From contig JAWZYU010000019.1 of the NCBI GenBank assembly GCA_038380435.1, positions 29,661,801-29,725,800 on the forward strand: DNA of 64,000 bases, given 5' to 3'. The stretch comes from Ryuthela nishihirai. Lineage: Eukaryota; Arthropoda; Arachnida; Araneae; Heptathelidae. Positions within the stretch are counted from its first letter, which is position 1. Every line of letters begins with the position of its first letter. Under the pieces are notes generated by a model, which saw nothing but the letters and a program-made list of their open reading frames with translations, was not told the origin of the DNA and searched no databases. The position numbers and the translations under genes are program-made. Positions 44,932 through 55,229 of the stretch are shown here, in pieces.

Positions 44932-46276
44932 AGTCGGTGCGTCTTCGCAACAACTTCATCTCACGACAGTACGACGGGCACTTTGTGTCCATCGCACTGT
45001 GGCCAATATCATACTTGGCCCCATGCTCCCTATTGGCGGTTTTACAAATAATGCACTTCGGTTTGGGCTTCGTGCACTCCTTGTAAGAGTGCTTGCCCGC
45101 ACACTGTGAGCACCGTTGCGTCTTTAACTCGCACTCGGTCTGCTTGTGCCCAAATGCATAGCACTTGTAGCACCGCAGAACCCTGATGTAGTCCTTGACT
45201 ATACATCTCGACCATCCCACATTTAGCTTACCTACTGCTAATATTTTTCTATGTGAGGCACTAGTGGCCTCCACCACCCAGTGGACCGTGTTTTCCACTC
45301 GGGCCTTTACCGAAAAGAGTGGATTTATGTCCACCTCTTCTTCACCTAGACTATTTTGGCTGCGGATGATCTTCTGGAGGTCCCCGCGGGGAACGTCCTT
45401 ATCCACACTACAGATCATTATCTTAGGCTTCAGCCGTACGGCAGATTTAGCCTCTAGAGTATCCTTGAGCGATTCATGGCTGTCCACTGCGTTTTTAAGA
45501 CAGGCCATGTCGCTCTCTGAGCTACATTCCACTATTACGCCGTTAGCCCTCATTGGCTTTACGGTCATAACCCCCAGATTCAGGTCTGCGGGGTTGATGT
45601 TACTCTTCAGGCTATCCCTCACCTGCAATGCTGTCGTTTCCTTGTTCTTGGAATAGATCAGCAGGGTATGCCTTGGTTTCTTTTCAGGGGGGGTGGGCTT
45701 TAGAGCTACCACCAAACCTCCCTTTCCCTTTCCTTGACCACCAACTGCCTTCGCATAAGTTGGTGGCCTTTCCTTTACTACTTGTGGACGTGTAGCTCGC
45801 TCTTTCAACTGTCCACTCATGGTCGCGAGTTCTAATTCTTGCTCGCAAATTATGGTGTGCAGCTTTCGTGCTACACCCATGACCATGCTCTTCAGATCTG
45901 TTTCTACCCTGTGGCGGAACAACTCCACCGCGAGTTCCTCCAGCAGGCCAGCCGCATTGGCCAGCCTACCTGAGCCCATCTCATTTCCGTTGGGCTCTTC
46001 CTGCTTATCCGGGGCTGCCTCTTTGGCTATGAACCCTTTATCCCCGCCTCTATCTGGGTTCTCTCCTTCCTTTGGAGGCCCTTTTACCACTTCCGTACAG
46101 CTTGTGGTGGGAGGGGGAGTCTCTGGGACTTCCTCCACTACCACTTCAAGATCAGCAGCCTCCTTGGGCGTGCTGTCTTTTCTACTGGTCCTTTTGTCAC
46201 TATCACCTGAAGCCGTCATTACTCGTTTATATCTCATGTTGAAATATATTGTTCGACCCAGGCGGTCTCCACCCAC
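44921..46276 (-). CDS. LINE ORF1: Gag-like nucleic-acid-binding protein, 451 aa, intact
   Basis: The first protein of the LINE at 41066-47711, expected to coat element RNA. The N-terminal 190 residues are polar, proline- and charge-rich (low complexity). A middle domain at about 205-350 contains KPRHTLLIYSKNKETT, NPADLNLGVMTVKP and RLKPKIMICSVDKDVP, the RNA-binding-type fold region of R1/I-group ORF1 proteins. Three zinc knuckles follow: C369-x2-C-x4-H-x4-C382 (CYKCYAFGHKQTEC), C389-x2-C-x3-H-x4-C401 (CSQCAGKHSYKEC), and a longer third one at C408-C433. The stop overlaps the ORF2 start by 11 nt in a different frame (ATGGGCAGTAG), which suggests termination-reinitiation for ORF2. There is no break in the frame. 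An internal ATG could be the true start; I kept the first. Confidence 0.92.
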   Translation of the reverse strand: MGGDRLGRTIYFNMRYKRVMTASGDSDKRTSRKDSTPKEAADLEVVVEEVPETPPPTTSCTEVVKGPPKEGENPDRGGDKGFIAKEAAPDKQEEPNGNEMGSGRLANAAGLLEELAVELFRHRVETDLKSMVMGVARKLHTIICEQELELATMSGQLKERATRPQVVKERPPTYAKAVGGQGKGKGGLVVALKPTPPEKKPRHTLLIYSKNKETTALQVRDSLKSNINPADLNLGVMTVKPMRANGVIVECSSESDMACLKNAVDSHESLKDTLEAKSAVRLKPKIMICSVDKDVPRGDLQKIIRSQNSLGEEEVDINPLFSVKARVENTVHWVVEATSASHRKILAVGKLNVGWSRCIVKDYIRVLRCYKCYAFGHKQTECELKTQRCSQCAGKHSYKECTKPKPKCIICKTANREHGAKYDIGHSAMDTKCPSYCREMKLLRRRTDYGQ

Positions 46277-47711
46277 AACGGAGCCCTACAAGGGGAGGCC
46301 TCAGAGTTAAATTCGTCGCTCGAGGTACCTCAGAGATACGCCCAGGTTATACCCAGACTTTGGCTCTCCCCTCGGACCAGAGCATGATCCGGGCCGAGGC
46401 CCGGAACTCGTCCGGGCCCCGGTCCGGACCCAACCCCTATCGTCAAGAATCACCTCCACCCGGTTGACTCAGCAACCGCCCCTGACCCATCCCGGTCAAG
46501 GGGTGGGACAGGGGATGCCTCACGTACCGATTGATCCGATTGAGCCAGCTCGAACCTCCCGTTTTAATGAAGCGGAGGCCAAGGACGGTGTATTGGGATA
46601 CCAGCTTGCCTGTCCCTCAACCGCCAGGACCCTCTTTTCCATGTTACGGGTCTCCACCCACGGTAAACAGGTAAGCCACTCATAGGTGTGGCGACCATGA
46701 TATATTCTCCCCACCTCGCCCATCAGGGCACAATCCAAACCTAAACACTGGCCACCTTTTCCCTATTAGATAAGTTGTTCAATTTGAACAATCTCGGCCA
46801 GTCTCCTTCCTTGAGTCCAACTGGGAAGTAGGCCCACGCCCCCGGGACGTCTTGAGGCGCGTATTCCGGGTAGGGTCCATCCTAACCTCCACCCGGAAAT
46901 GGAAAAATCAGAGGCGTAAAAATGGGGGAGGACGGGAGTCCCCTGTCCAAAGGACCAGGACTCCCATCCTCCCCCGTGTTAATGAAACGACCTCAGCCTA
47001 AACTCTACGAATGATCTGATTTTGAGACCAGTGAACCTAAAAAGAAAATAAAAACGGGTTGGAGAGGAACCTGTGCCTTTCGACACAGACCACCTCTCCC
47101 CTTTAACAACAGACCTGTAATATCGGCTCTCCTCATAGCCTCAGGCGCCTGTACGCCTTTACCTTTATAGCCTTTACCTTTACCTTTATAGGGTGTATAC
47201 ACCCTCCACACTTTTCTATTTCCTAAACTTTTACTGCAGTCATTCTAAGAACCTTGACTGCAGTAATAAAAATTTCCTCTCAACTTTTTCGTCTGTCTCA
47301 TCAACCTTATTTCACACCTCCATTCCAATCATACTCCCAATCTTTCGTGCTGCCCTCTGCACTGTTCCAACTCTCCTTCGCTATCTTTACTCTATATCAC
47401 TTCTCTCCAATCCTCATGTCCTCTTTTACAGCCCACCTCCAGCTGTACTCAAGTAACAACATTGTTGGCCTTGCCAACTGACCACCACACACCTTGGTGT
47501 TCTCCTGTGGGGTCCCAACTTTCCTCGCCACCAACCACCACATCTCTATTCACTCTCTTACATCCATTCATCTCAGTCCTTACTTGGGAACTCTTAGTCT
47601 GGCCTTTCCATCTCGGCCTGTCCGACATGAGTAACTCTGGTCGGCATAGCCCTCGACTTCATTAAGGCACGCAAGCCCCCCCACCACGACAAGGTGGTTC
47701 CCTTCGAGGGG
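46277..47711 (-). promoter_or_regulatory. LINE 5' leader (1.4 kb) with terminal hairpin
   Basis: Transcribed, non-coding 5' part of the LINE, expected to contain its internal promoter. At the very 5' end (47668-47711) the element strand can fold CCACC-ttgtcg-tGGTGG. The first bases CCCTCGA are also complementary to TCGAGGG about 50 nt downstream, so a compact nested fold is possible. A second strong hairpin (gggagtcccc...ggactccc) lies at about 46924-46976. Near 47150-47200 there are short 'cctttaccttta' repeats. Confidence 0.7.
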
Positions 47712-48127
47712 GTTCAGGTACTACCATGGTCAGCACGCTGGCCGAACCTTTGACCCATTGAACACGTCTGGGATGATGGGACGACAGTTCCAACAACACC
47801 CAAAAAGTGCGCCAACCACTGTCGCTGAAATGGAACAGCGACTTCGCGCTATTTGGCTTTCTATCCGTTAGGAGGACATTATAGAACTGTGTGATAACCT
47901 TCTCCGACATGTTCACGAATGCATTGCTGCGCGGGATAGTTCAACATCATAATTATACCACTTTACTGGGTAGGTAAAGTGGGAAGCTTCTTATTATTTT
48001 CTTATAATGTAATCAATCACATATCTCAATGTATGCTAACAGCTGCCTTTTTTTTTTTTAAATGCGGGCGCATTTCAATAAAATAGCATTAATCCTTCCT
48101 GGTGTTGCAATTTTTTTTCCTGTAGTG
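47712..48127 (+). pseudogene. Tc1-like transposon, 3' part (transposase C-terminus and right TIR)
   Basis: Continuation of the Tc1 relic at 40110-41065 beyond the LINE. After the duplicated 14-bp TSD the frame reads VLPWSARWPNLSPIEHVWDMMGRQ, split here as VLPWSARWPN and LSPIEHVWDMMG, which covers the third catalytic region. TTVAEMEQRLRAIWLSI follows, then a stop, then DIIELCDNLLRHVHECIAA. The right terminus, ggtgttgcaattttttttcc tgtagtg ending at 48127 and followed by TA, is a typical Tc1 end in reverse (CACTACAGG...TTGCAACACC). Confidence 0.85.
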
Positions 48128-48900
48128 TATTTAGAATCAAAAATGATTCGAGACATTAGTGGTCAAAGTTAATTTTTCATAACACTTTTTTGCCAACGAT
48201 ATCACAGGAAGGAGAAAAACCAGAAACACTAAATGTGATGTCCTAACTCTGGGCTATCGTTTAGGGCTGCTCCGTATAGGGTGATTCGTTAAAGCACTGT
48301 TCGTCTCAAAAATACTTTTACATTAAAATATACATATATAAATCCATTACAGTATTGAGCAGTAGAGTTAATCTATATTTTCCTCATAGGTGGTCAACCA
48401 TTACAATAGAATGAGTGCTATGTATAGTTCACTCTCAGCCAATGAGAGCTGATGGACATTGAACACACTGTACGTTCGTGGCCAATGAGCGCTACCGCAC
48501 CATACTGCGTCTTCCTCATTTAGAGTGAAGCTAGCCAATCTGTTTGTTTACTCAATAATAAATTCACAGATTTCCTGCCTCCCACTCATCGGCGAATCAT
48601 TTTTTCCACAACATTATTTCTTGAATTATATATCAACAAGTAATATGTGAATTTATTATTGATTCTTGAATTAATAACGTTTTAGCGTGAGCGACTTCCT
48701 TATCAAAGGAATGATTGAATAAATGACAGACCTGGTGATAGCTTAGTGATTAGAGTACCTGCCCTGTAATAGGGAGGCTTGGGTTCGAATCCCACTTATC
48801 GGCGATTCATTTTTCCAAAAAATTATTTCCTCTTTGGTTACTCCCCCATGGTGTTTCTTTCGGTCATTATTTCATATTCAGATGAAGATTTGTCCTATAA
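48128..48900. other. Intron spacer with a tRNA-like sequence at about 48733-48806
   Basis: At 48735-48806 'ggtgatagcttagtgattag', 'agtacctgccctgtaatagg' and 'ggttcgaatcccacttatcg' give A-box, anticodon-arm and B-box-like parts. The acceptor stem pairs only with several G-T pairs, and the loop lacks the normal U33. The downstream words 'tcggcgattcatttttcc' recur upstream as 'tcggcgaatcattttttcc' near 48590, so it is more likely another tRNA-derived repeat than a tRNA gene. The rest is unassigned. Confidence 0.5.
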
Positions 48901-48904
48901 TGGC

Positions 48905-51800
48905 AGATGTTGTTGATATATAATGGTGATACAACCTAACAATAAAGAAACCACTCATAAAAATTTGGCAAATAACAGATCGATCATTGATCTTACTTTA
49001 ATTTCTCCTGAAATTTATGATAAATTTACTTGGTCACTGCTACCAGATACAAGGGGCAGTGACCACCATCCTATACTTTTATCTTCCAAATTTAATTTAT
49101 ACCATAAACAATTGATCCATTTAAATGATTGGAACTTGTTTAAAAATCTATTGGAAAATGTAAATCTTCTAATAATAAATTAGATTATGATGAATTTTTT
49201 ACCTCCATTACAGAAAAAACTCAAATTGCATTTAAAACCATTATAAATAAACTGCCAAAATTGCAGCGGAACTTTTGGTATATGAATAGGTTGTTAGCTA
49301 TTCGAAAGAAAGCTGAAAATAAATCAAAAAGAACAAGAAACTTTCAGGATATTAATAATTTTAAAATAATCAAAGCTGAAGTTCTGAAAAACTTAAAACT
49401 ACTTATAGAGACAATTGGAAAGATTTTACTTCTAATTTAACTACCATTACACCTGGTAAAAATTTATGGAAAATTTACAAAAATATTGTTTTGGGGAAAA
49501 AACAAAATTTAGCAATTGCACAATATGCTATTCAAAATAAAATTACCATAGCACAAACCGCGGATGATCTTCCTAAAAATTTAAAGATTACCCAACCTAT
49601 TTTAACTCCGGATTTAAAACTTAAGAAAAAGGTTTTATATTAAATAAAAAAAATCACTAAAGAAAATTCTTTGATAAATTTACCTTTTACATATTCTGAA
49701 CTAAATTCTGCAACAAATAGACTCAATTTCAACTCTACCCCAAGGGCAGATAATATTTTAAATAAATTATTTAAAAATTTACCATATTGCTGGAAAATAA
49801 AATTACTCGAAATTTTTAATAAAATTTGGAATACACAACGAATTTCTCCGTCCTGGGAAGAAAAACGCTGGCTTCTGACAAGAATGAATATAATTTACAA
49901 AATAAGATACAAAATCAATTAAACAAACTTTATGAGTATTGTGTTAAATGGAATCTGCATATCAACATTAATAAAATCCTTTTTTTTTAAACCTAAAAAT
50001 TACTCCCCTAAATTTGTTTTAAAAATTAATTCAATTAACATTTCACACGTATCAAAATGTAAATTATTAGGCTTTTATCTCGATTCTAGATTAACTTGGA
50101 ATACACACTTAGAACAAGCATATATATCAGGCTCAAAATTATTAAATATTTTAAAAGTTTTTGCTTTCAAAAAGGAAGGAACCCAACAAAAATATCTGAT
50201 CACCCTTTATCAAAATTTAATTAGAGCTAAAATGGAGTACGGACTAGAATTTATTGATAAACTTTGTGTTACAAAATAAATGCTTAAAAATCATTTTTGG
50301 TTTACGTAATTTCTGTCCTACTTTAGCTCTAATTGCAGAAACTGCATTCCCTACTTTTGATATTAGACACAAAATTATAACTCTTAAATATTATTTAAAA
50401 TTGCACCTCAAACAACCGAGCCATCCATTATATCGTAATTTTAAAAGAACCCCATTTTACAAATTAATTAAAGACAATCCTTTTATTTTAACTTTTTTAA
50501 CAAATGTTTTAAAGATGATCTGAGAGGGGATATTACAGATCTCATAGCAGATTGGTGCTATCAACTTATTAGTCCTATCATTGAAATACCTTGTATTTAT
50601 TCTGAAATGAATAACTCTAATGAAGCCATTTTACAACTTTTTTTATAACTTTAAAAATGAAAATTACCAAAAATTATTTAAACATTTATACGGATTGTTC
50701 TGTCGTCACAGAAACTGGATCTGCTGCGGCAGCTTTATTTATTCCATCTCTAAATATTTCTTTACCTTTCAAACTTCCAGATCATACTGCAATTTTACAT
50801 GCAGAAATTTTTGCAATCATCGCTGTTTTTAACTGGACTTTAGAGAATATTAAAACTAGAAATACTGTAATAACTGTAGACTCCAAAGGAGCTATTTAGG
50901 CCTTGATGCAGGAATATTCATATTCACCATATAATTATTATATCAAAACTGTTCTAGAGTTAAACACAGAGAATAAAAAACATAATAAAATATCATAACC
51001 AACTGGATACCGGGACACTCCGGAATTACAGAAAACGACTATGTAGACAATATAGCCAAAAATGCTTGAATTAACTACTATTACTCCAACTTATAATTTT
51101 TTTTCTTTAATAAAAATGAGATTAATCAGTTAGTTTTTCTCTGTAAGAGAGAATTCTATCAATATCGATCGTTTATTAAGCGAAATTTTAGAGCAAATTT
51201 ATCTAAATATATTAACAAATTCTTAGATTTACCTTTTTTCAGACATGAAAATAAAATTTTATTAAAATTACGAACAGACACCATAATGTTAAATAAATCA
51301 AAACTTTTTTTAAATTATCTGATACTCCAAATTGCAGAACTTGTAACTTACCTGAAAATACTACACACTTACTGCTTAATTGTCAAAAATTTTATTTTAC
51401 AAAGAGAAAAAAATTCTTCCAAAATTTGGAAAAAATTGGATTACCAGAATTTACGATTGAACTAATTTTAAATCATCCAAATAATAAAACCAAAATTCTT
51501 ATATATAGAAATATACTTGACTTCCTCCTGGATACACATGTGTGGAATTTATTATAAAAAAAAGAAAAAAAACAAGGTTTAAAAAAATTTAAAATTATTA
51601 TTAAAAAATTAAAAAATATAAAAAATTAAAAAAATTAATATAAAAAGAATAAATAATAATATAATAAGAAAAAAAAAGAAAATGTAAAAAATAAAAATAA
51701 AAACAACAATGTTAATATATAATTCAACAAACTGCTGCTGTGGGAAAGTCTGAACAAGGAATTCCCAATATGCCTGTGATGTAATCAATCAATCAACCCA
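48905..51800 (+). pseudogene. Dead AT-rich LINE (I/Outcast-like group) lacking its RT core
   Basis: In-order pieces of a LINE ORF2 with very AT-rich codons. Endonuclease end at 48923-49183 (SIIDLTLISPEIYDKF, TRGSDHHPILL). Start of the reverse transcriptase at about 49671-49865 (FTYSELNSATNRLNFN, FNKIWNTQRISPSW). The frame then jumps straight to the thumb region (LNKLYEYCVKWNLHININK, about 49900-49980), so the catalytic palm with the YxDD box is deleted. Then KCKLLGFYLDSRLTWNTH at about 50059-50105, a connection region to 50520, RNase H at about 50657-50899 (YTDCS, AEIFAI, VDSKGA, then a stop), and a C-terminal zinc segment near 51330-51390 (CRTC, HLLLNC-type). Multiple stops and frameshifts. 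The 3' end near 51780-51799 is atcaatcaatcaa, a LINE-type simple tail. It cannot move itself. Confidence 0.85.
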
Positions 51801-52725
51801 TTCTTCCATCTAGCTCCATCTTGTAACACAATAGAGCCAAATTCTCCATGTTCGTAGTTTCGTAATGCACTGGCGAGTACAGTACACTTTTAACTTAATT
51901 TATTAACTATTTATTTAATTATTATTCACTTAACAATACAGAATGCAGGCATAAAATTATCATCTATAAGTAACCCGATAAACTTCTAATATGTTGATTG
52001 TAGGTAATCAATTACAAATTCGGGAACGCATCCCTATAGAGACTATGCTCTAACGACCTCGTATATCGCTGATTCAGTCAGCGCTGTTATTAACAGGAAC
52101 GCATCCCCTGAACTAAGCGGGATATGCCTGTGCACGATGCCAATGCAAAGAGTAACATTGAAGTTAACTAATGGTTTCCTTAGTGTCTGAAACTCATCAT
52201 CTGTTGCTTTTCTTTTTCTCGTTGTGACGAAGTTAGCAAACACTAGGTACATATCTAGCAAAGAAATAGAAGAGGTAAGTGACTTGATCGAAGCTGGGGA
52301 AAAAGGGGGGGGGGGATTAAAAAAAGAGGATGTGAAAAAACGGGAGAGGATGAAAGTGACTGGATCGCAATTTCAGTACACAATTTTTCTCTCCGATATT
52401 GTGGGTTCTAAAAATTATTAAAAATGCGTGTAATATATATATGTTTAACAAGTATCAACCCCCATTCCGGTTGCTATCATTCTCAAGGGGGATGGGGAGT
52501 CCTGTTACTTCCCTTACTAAATTGTCTACTTACTTATTCCTTTACTTAATTGTGTATTAAATTACTAAGATGTCCTGTTACTTCCCTTACTAAATTGAGA
52601 CTGATTAAAATTAGCAGCTTTCATATTGTCTAAAACTAGCATTTTAGTTCAGTTTATGAAACCTTTTTTTAGTGAGAATATAATTCCCATTCTTTCAAAT
52701 CGGATTTTTTTAGGTTCTTTGTCAG
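51801..52725. other. Intron, last part, before the second ZP exon
   Basis: AT-rich with a G run at about 52303-52315 and a short direct repeat 'tcctgttacttcccttacta' at 52500 and 52572. It ends in a T-rich tract and ttctttgtcag, a good 3' splice site. No other exon recognised. Confidence 0.5.
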
Positions 52726-52930
52726 ATTCCCACCGGAAGACGAGACGATGACATTGAGACTGTTTCGTCATTCGGCCGGAAGAAGAGAGAATTAGAAGAG
52801 GGCAACGAAAACGTTTTATCCACAGTGATGCTTTCGAAAAGTGTGGCTATCCAAGCAGGAGGTTTTGAGATTGCTAAACCATTCTTTGAAGCAAATTATG
52901 CGTTCCCTGTAACAGCTCCCAGCCCTACAG
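52726..52930 (+). CDS. Exon of the same ZP-domain protein gene: furin site and post-ZP linker
   Basis: A 205-bp exon between tttgtcag (3' splice site) and gtaagcaa (5' splice site at 52931). It opens in phase 0, matching the phase-0 end of the exon at 38137-38290, and closes after 68 codons plus one base. The peptide starts IPTGRRDDDIETVSSFG, then RKKR-E, a consensus furin cleavage site. This is where ZP proteins are cut between the ZP domain and the membrane anchor. It is followed by an acidic stretch and STVMLSKSVAIQAGGFEI, similar to the 'V.LS.SV.I' segment seen after the furin site in arthropod ZP proteins. A transmembrane helix should be in a later exon; I did not find it here. Family assignment rests on the two exons together. 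Confidence 0.78.
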
Positions 52931-53032
52931 GTAAGCAAAAGAAATTATCATTGCCTACATCTCTGGTAAACTCAAATAGTTAAAAAATATATCTCTTAAC
53001 ATATATTTTCAGAATTCGATAATTGTTTCTGA

Positions 53033-53815
53033 TGTTATTGTTATACCTCTGATCGGCACTTTCTGCATGTGATAGGATAAATAGCCACGCCATGAGGACC
53101 CCAGGAGCTCGGAAAAGGTAGGGGAAGAGTATGCACTGGATAACTATTAGGCGGCAGATGGTGGGAGACAGTTGTTAGGAAGTAGATGGTAGGAAACCGT
53201 TATTAGAGGTATATGGTAAGAGACAACTGTTACGAGGCAGATGGTAGGAGACAGATGCTTGGAGGCAGATGGTAGGAATTAGCTATTAGGAGACAAATGT
53301 TAGAAGTTAGGGGGCAGATGGTAGAAGACAATTGTTAGGAGGCAGATGGTAGGAAAGAGCTGTTAGGAGACAGATGGTAGGAGGCAGATGGTAGGAAACA
53401 GGTGGTAGGAAGCAGATGGTAGGAAACAACTATTAGGACACAAATGGTAGGAAACAGCTATTAGGAGGCAGATGGTAGGAGACAGCTGTTAGCCCACATA
53501 TCTTAGTAGGCAGATAGTAGGAAACAGCTGTTAGGAGGCAGGTGGTAGGAAGCATCTGTTAGGAGGCAGATGGTAGGAGACTGATGATAGGAGACAACTG
53601 TTAGGGGGCAGATGGTAGGAGACTGATGGTAGGAGACAGTTGTTAGGAGGCAGATGGTAGTTTCTCATTAACGTCCAAACAGCATATTACTTCATGTACA
53701 CAAAATATGGTTCATGCACACGGACACGGCTAAACCTTCCAACCGAGGGACGGGTGCCTTCTCAAGCCCATCGGTGTCCCCTTTGGTACCGAGGGCAGGA
53801 TGGGAGTTTAGTCAA
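53033..53815 (-). mobile_element. SINE-A copy with a large internal tandem expansion, head missing
   Basis: Starts 'ttatacctctgatcggcact' (SINE 3' end, minus) and ends with 'caagcccatcggtgtcccct', 'accgagggcaggatgggag', just before the tRNA-like head. The part corresponding to 'cagctgttgggagacagatg' has been multiplied (see 53120-53665). Family-P repeat copy 2 begins where the head should be. Confidence 0.85.
53120..53665. repeat. Tandem expansion of the SINE body, about 14-28-bp units
   Basis: About 20-30 variants of 'aggaggcagatggtaggaga' and 'cagctgtt' in irregular order. The seed is the normal SINE-A sequence ctgttgggagacagatggtag. Non-coding. Confidence 0.88.
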
Positions 53816-54135
53816 CACCTCCTATAACAGAAGGCCAATGTAGCAAATTTTTAACGTCATTAAGTAGTCCCACTATATAGACAATTCTTATATTTTTGAT
53901 TTTAATGTCATTAGTGGTGGACTCTTGTGCTAATATTTATACCACGTTTATCTATAAATATATTTTATTTAGGAAGAAAATGTTTCGCATTTATTATCAA
54001 ATATAAAAATGCTAATTAATATAAATAAATTTTCTCCTAAATAAAATATTTTGATAGACAAACATTAGTATAAAAAATAGCAAAGAATCTACCAGTAATA
54101 ATATTAGAATCATAAATATAAGAAATTTGTGTATC
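53814..54135. mobile_element. AT-rich palindromic repeat, family P, copy 2
   Basis: Same opening as the copy at 35336 (caacacctcctataacagaa), same order of words (tcttatatttttgattttaa, ttgtgctaatatttatacc) and the same inverted right half (aaacattagtataaaaaata, ccagtaataatattagaatc). Diverged from copy 1 by substitutions and small indels. Confidence 0.75.
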
Positions 54136-55229
54136 GGTTATTTGTTTATGTGGAAGTATCTGTTTATATTCCTTAAACAATATTATAAACCTACAAAATA
54201 ATATTTAAAACTATGTAACTATGTCTTCTCATAATAAAATCGGTGTAATAAGCTTATTGAAGGTAATGTTATTCTTGATTTTAGAAAATTATACATCTAC
54301 CATAAATTTATTATATATGTATTTTTTTGTGTATGGAAGTACCTTCTTCCTTTCTAAAAATATAAATAAAAAATATATATAGGGACCCTACAATTTTGCA
54401 GATGAAAATTTCAAGGAGAAATTTGAGAAATGCTGAATATAAATTTATTTTCCATTAACCAGAAATGAAATTTCACACCGGCATTTCATGTTTTATTGAC
54501 CAAAGCTTTTAAACATATTGCCTTATATAATATTAGGAAAGAACTGTACAAAGACATTTCAAGAAGAAGATAAAATCCTTTCTAATGGAGTTAAACGATA
54601 TTGAAGAATTGTATAAAGTTGTTGTCTATAGAGTTGACTATGTAAAATGGGTTGCCATGTTTTATTTTTCCTTTCTTTAGTTAATTTTCATTTTAATATC
54701 GTTGATTTTTAAAAGTATTTAACTAGTTACTATACAGTAAGAGCAATTTGCTGATTGTACCTGTTAATATGTAAAATATTCTCATCATAATTTTTTATAT
54801 CATTATTTTTCTGTTGATATTTTTCCTTTTTCTTTATATATGTATATTGATATTTCTGCTACGCATCACAATGTGTATGTATATTGTATGAAATTAAGAA
54901 CAGTAGTTTATGGATCTGTATCATGAAAATGTATTGCGATTAAATGAATAAAATTTATTATTATTATTCATTTTAGGCGATGAGCAAGAAATTCTCTATG
55001 TTTTATAAACACTAATAAAATATTACTATTTGCATTTTTCTAATCATCCATTAATTCAAATTACCACTTTTAAAGGGTGTAAAAGTCATTAAAGAAAAAT
55101 TTCATTTCTCTTTGGAAATGAGCATCCGATATGGATGATGACGTTCAGATAGGAAAAATGTGTTCTGTTGATTGATTTTTTTTCGCATTTACAGTTTGGT
55201 GTTAGGAAGCATCTTAGGCAGTTACATTT
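54136..55229. other. No recognised gene; AT-rich
   Basis: Very AT-rich with simple-sequence patches, for example (tta)n near 54955-54968. No exon or named repeat found. Confidence 0.5.

Larger units (their letters stand above)
41066..47711 (-). mobile_element. Full-length R1/LOA-type LINE (6646 bp) nested in a Tc1 transposon
   Basis: A non-LTR retrotransposon on the minus strand: 5' leader 46277-47711, ORF1 44921-46276, ORF2 41305-44931, 3' UTR 41066-41304. A perfect 14-bp TSD, gttcaggtactacc, flanks it (41052-41065 and 47712-47725) and fixes both ends. The 5' end, reading CCCCCTCGAAGGGAACCACC in element orientation, is complete; there is no poly(A). The 3' UTR carries a hairpin near 41084-41113 (agtgggtcccgaaggaccca). 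It is GC-richer than its surroundings. The intact TSD and a single nonsense change indicate recent insertion. It lies antisense to the ZP gene inside its intron. Confidence 0.95.

Noticed and set aside
41189..46310. Plus-strand open frames of 90-176 codons across the LINE
   Set aside because: They are antisense shadows of ORF1 and ORF2, which carry all recognisable motifs on the minus strand.
48733..48806. Possible tRNA gene
   Set aside because: The stem needs several G-T pairs, the anticodon loop is abnormal, and nearby sequence is duplicated. Treated as a tRNA-like repeat.
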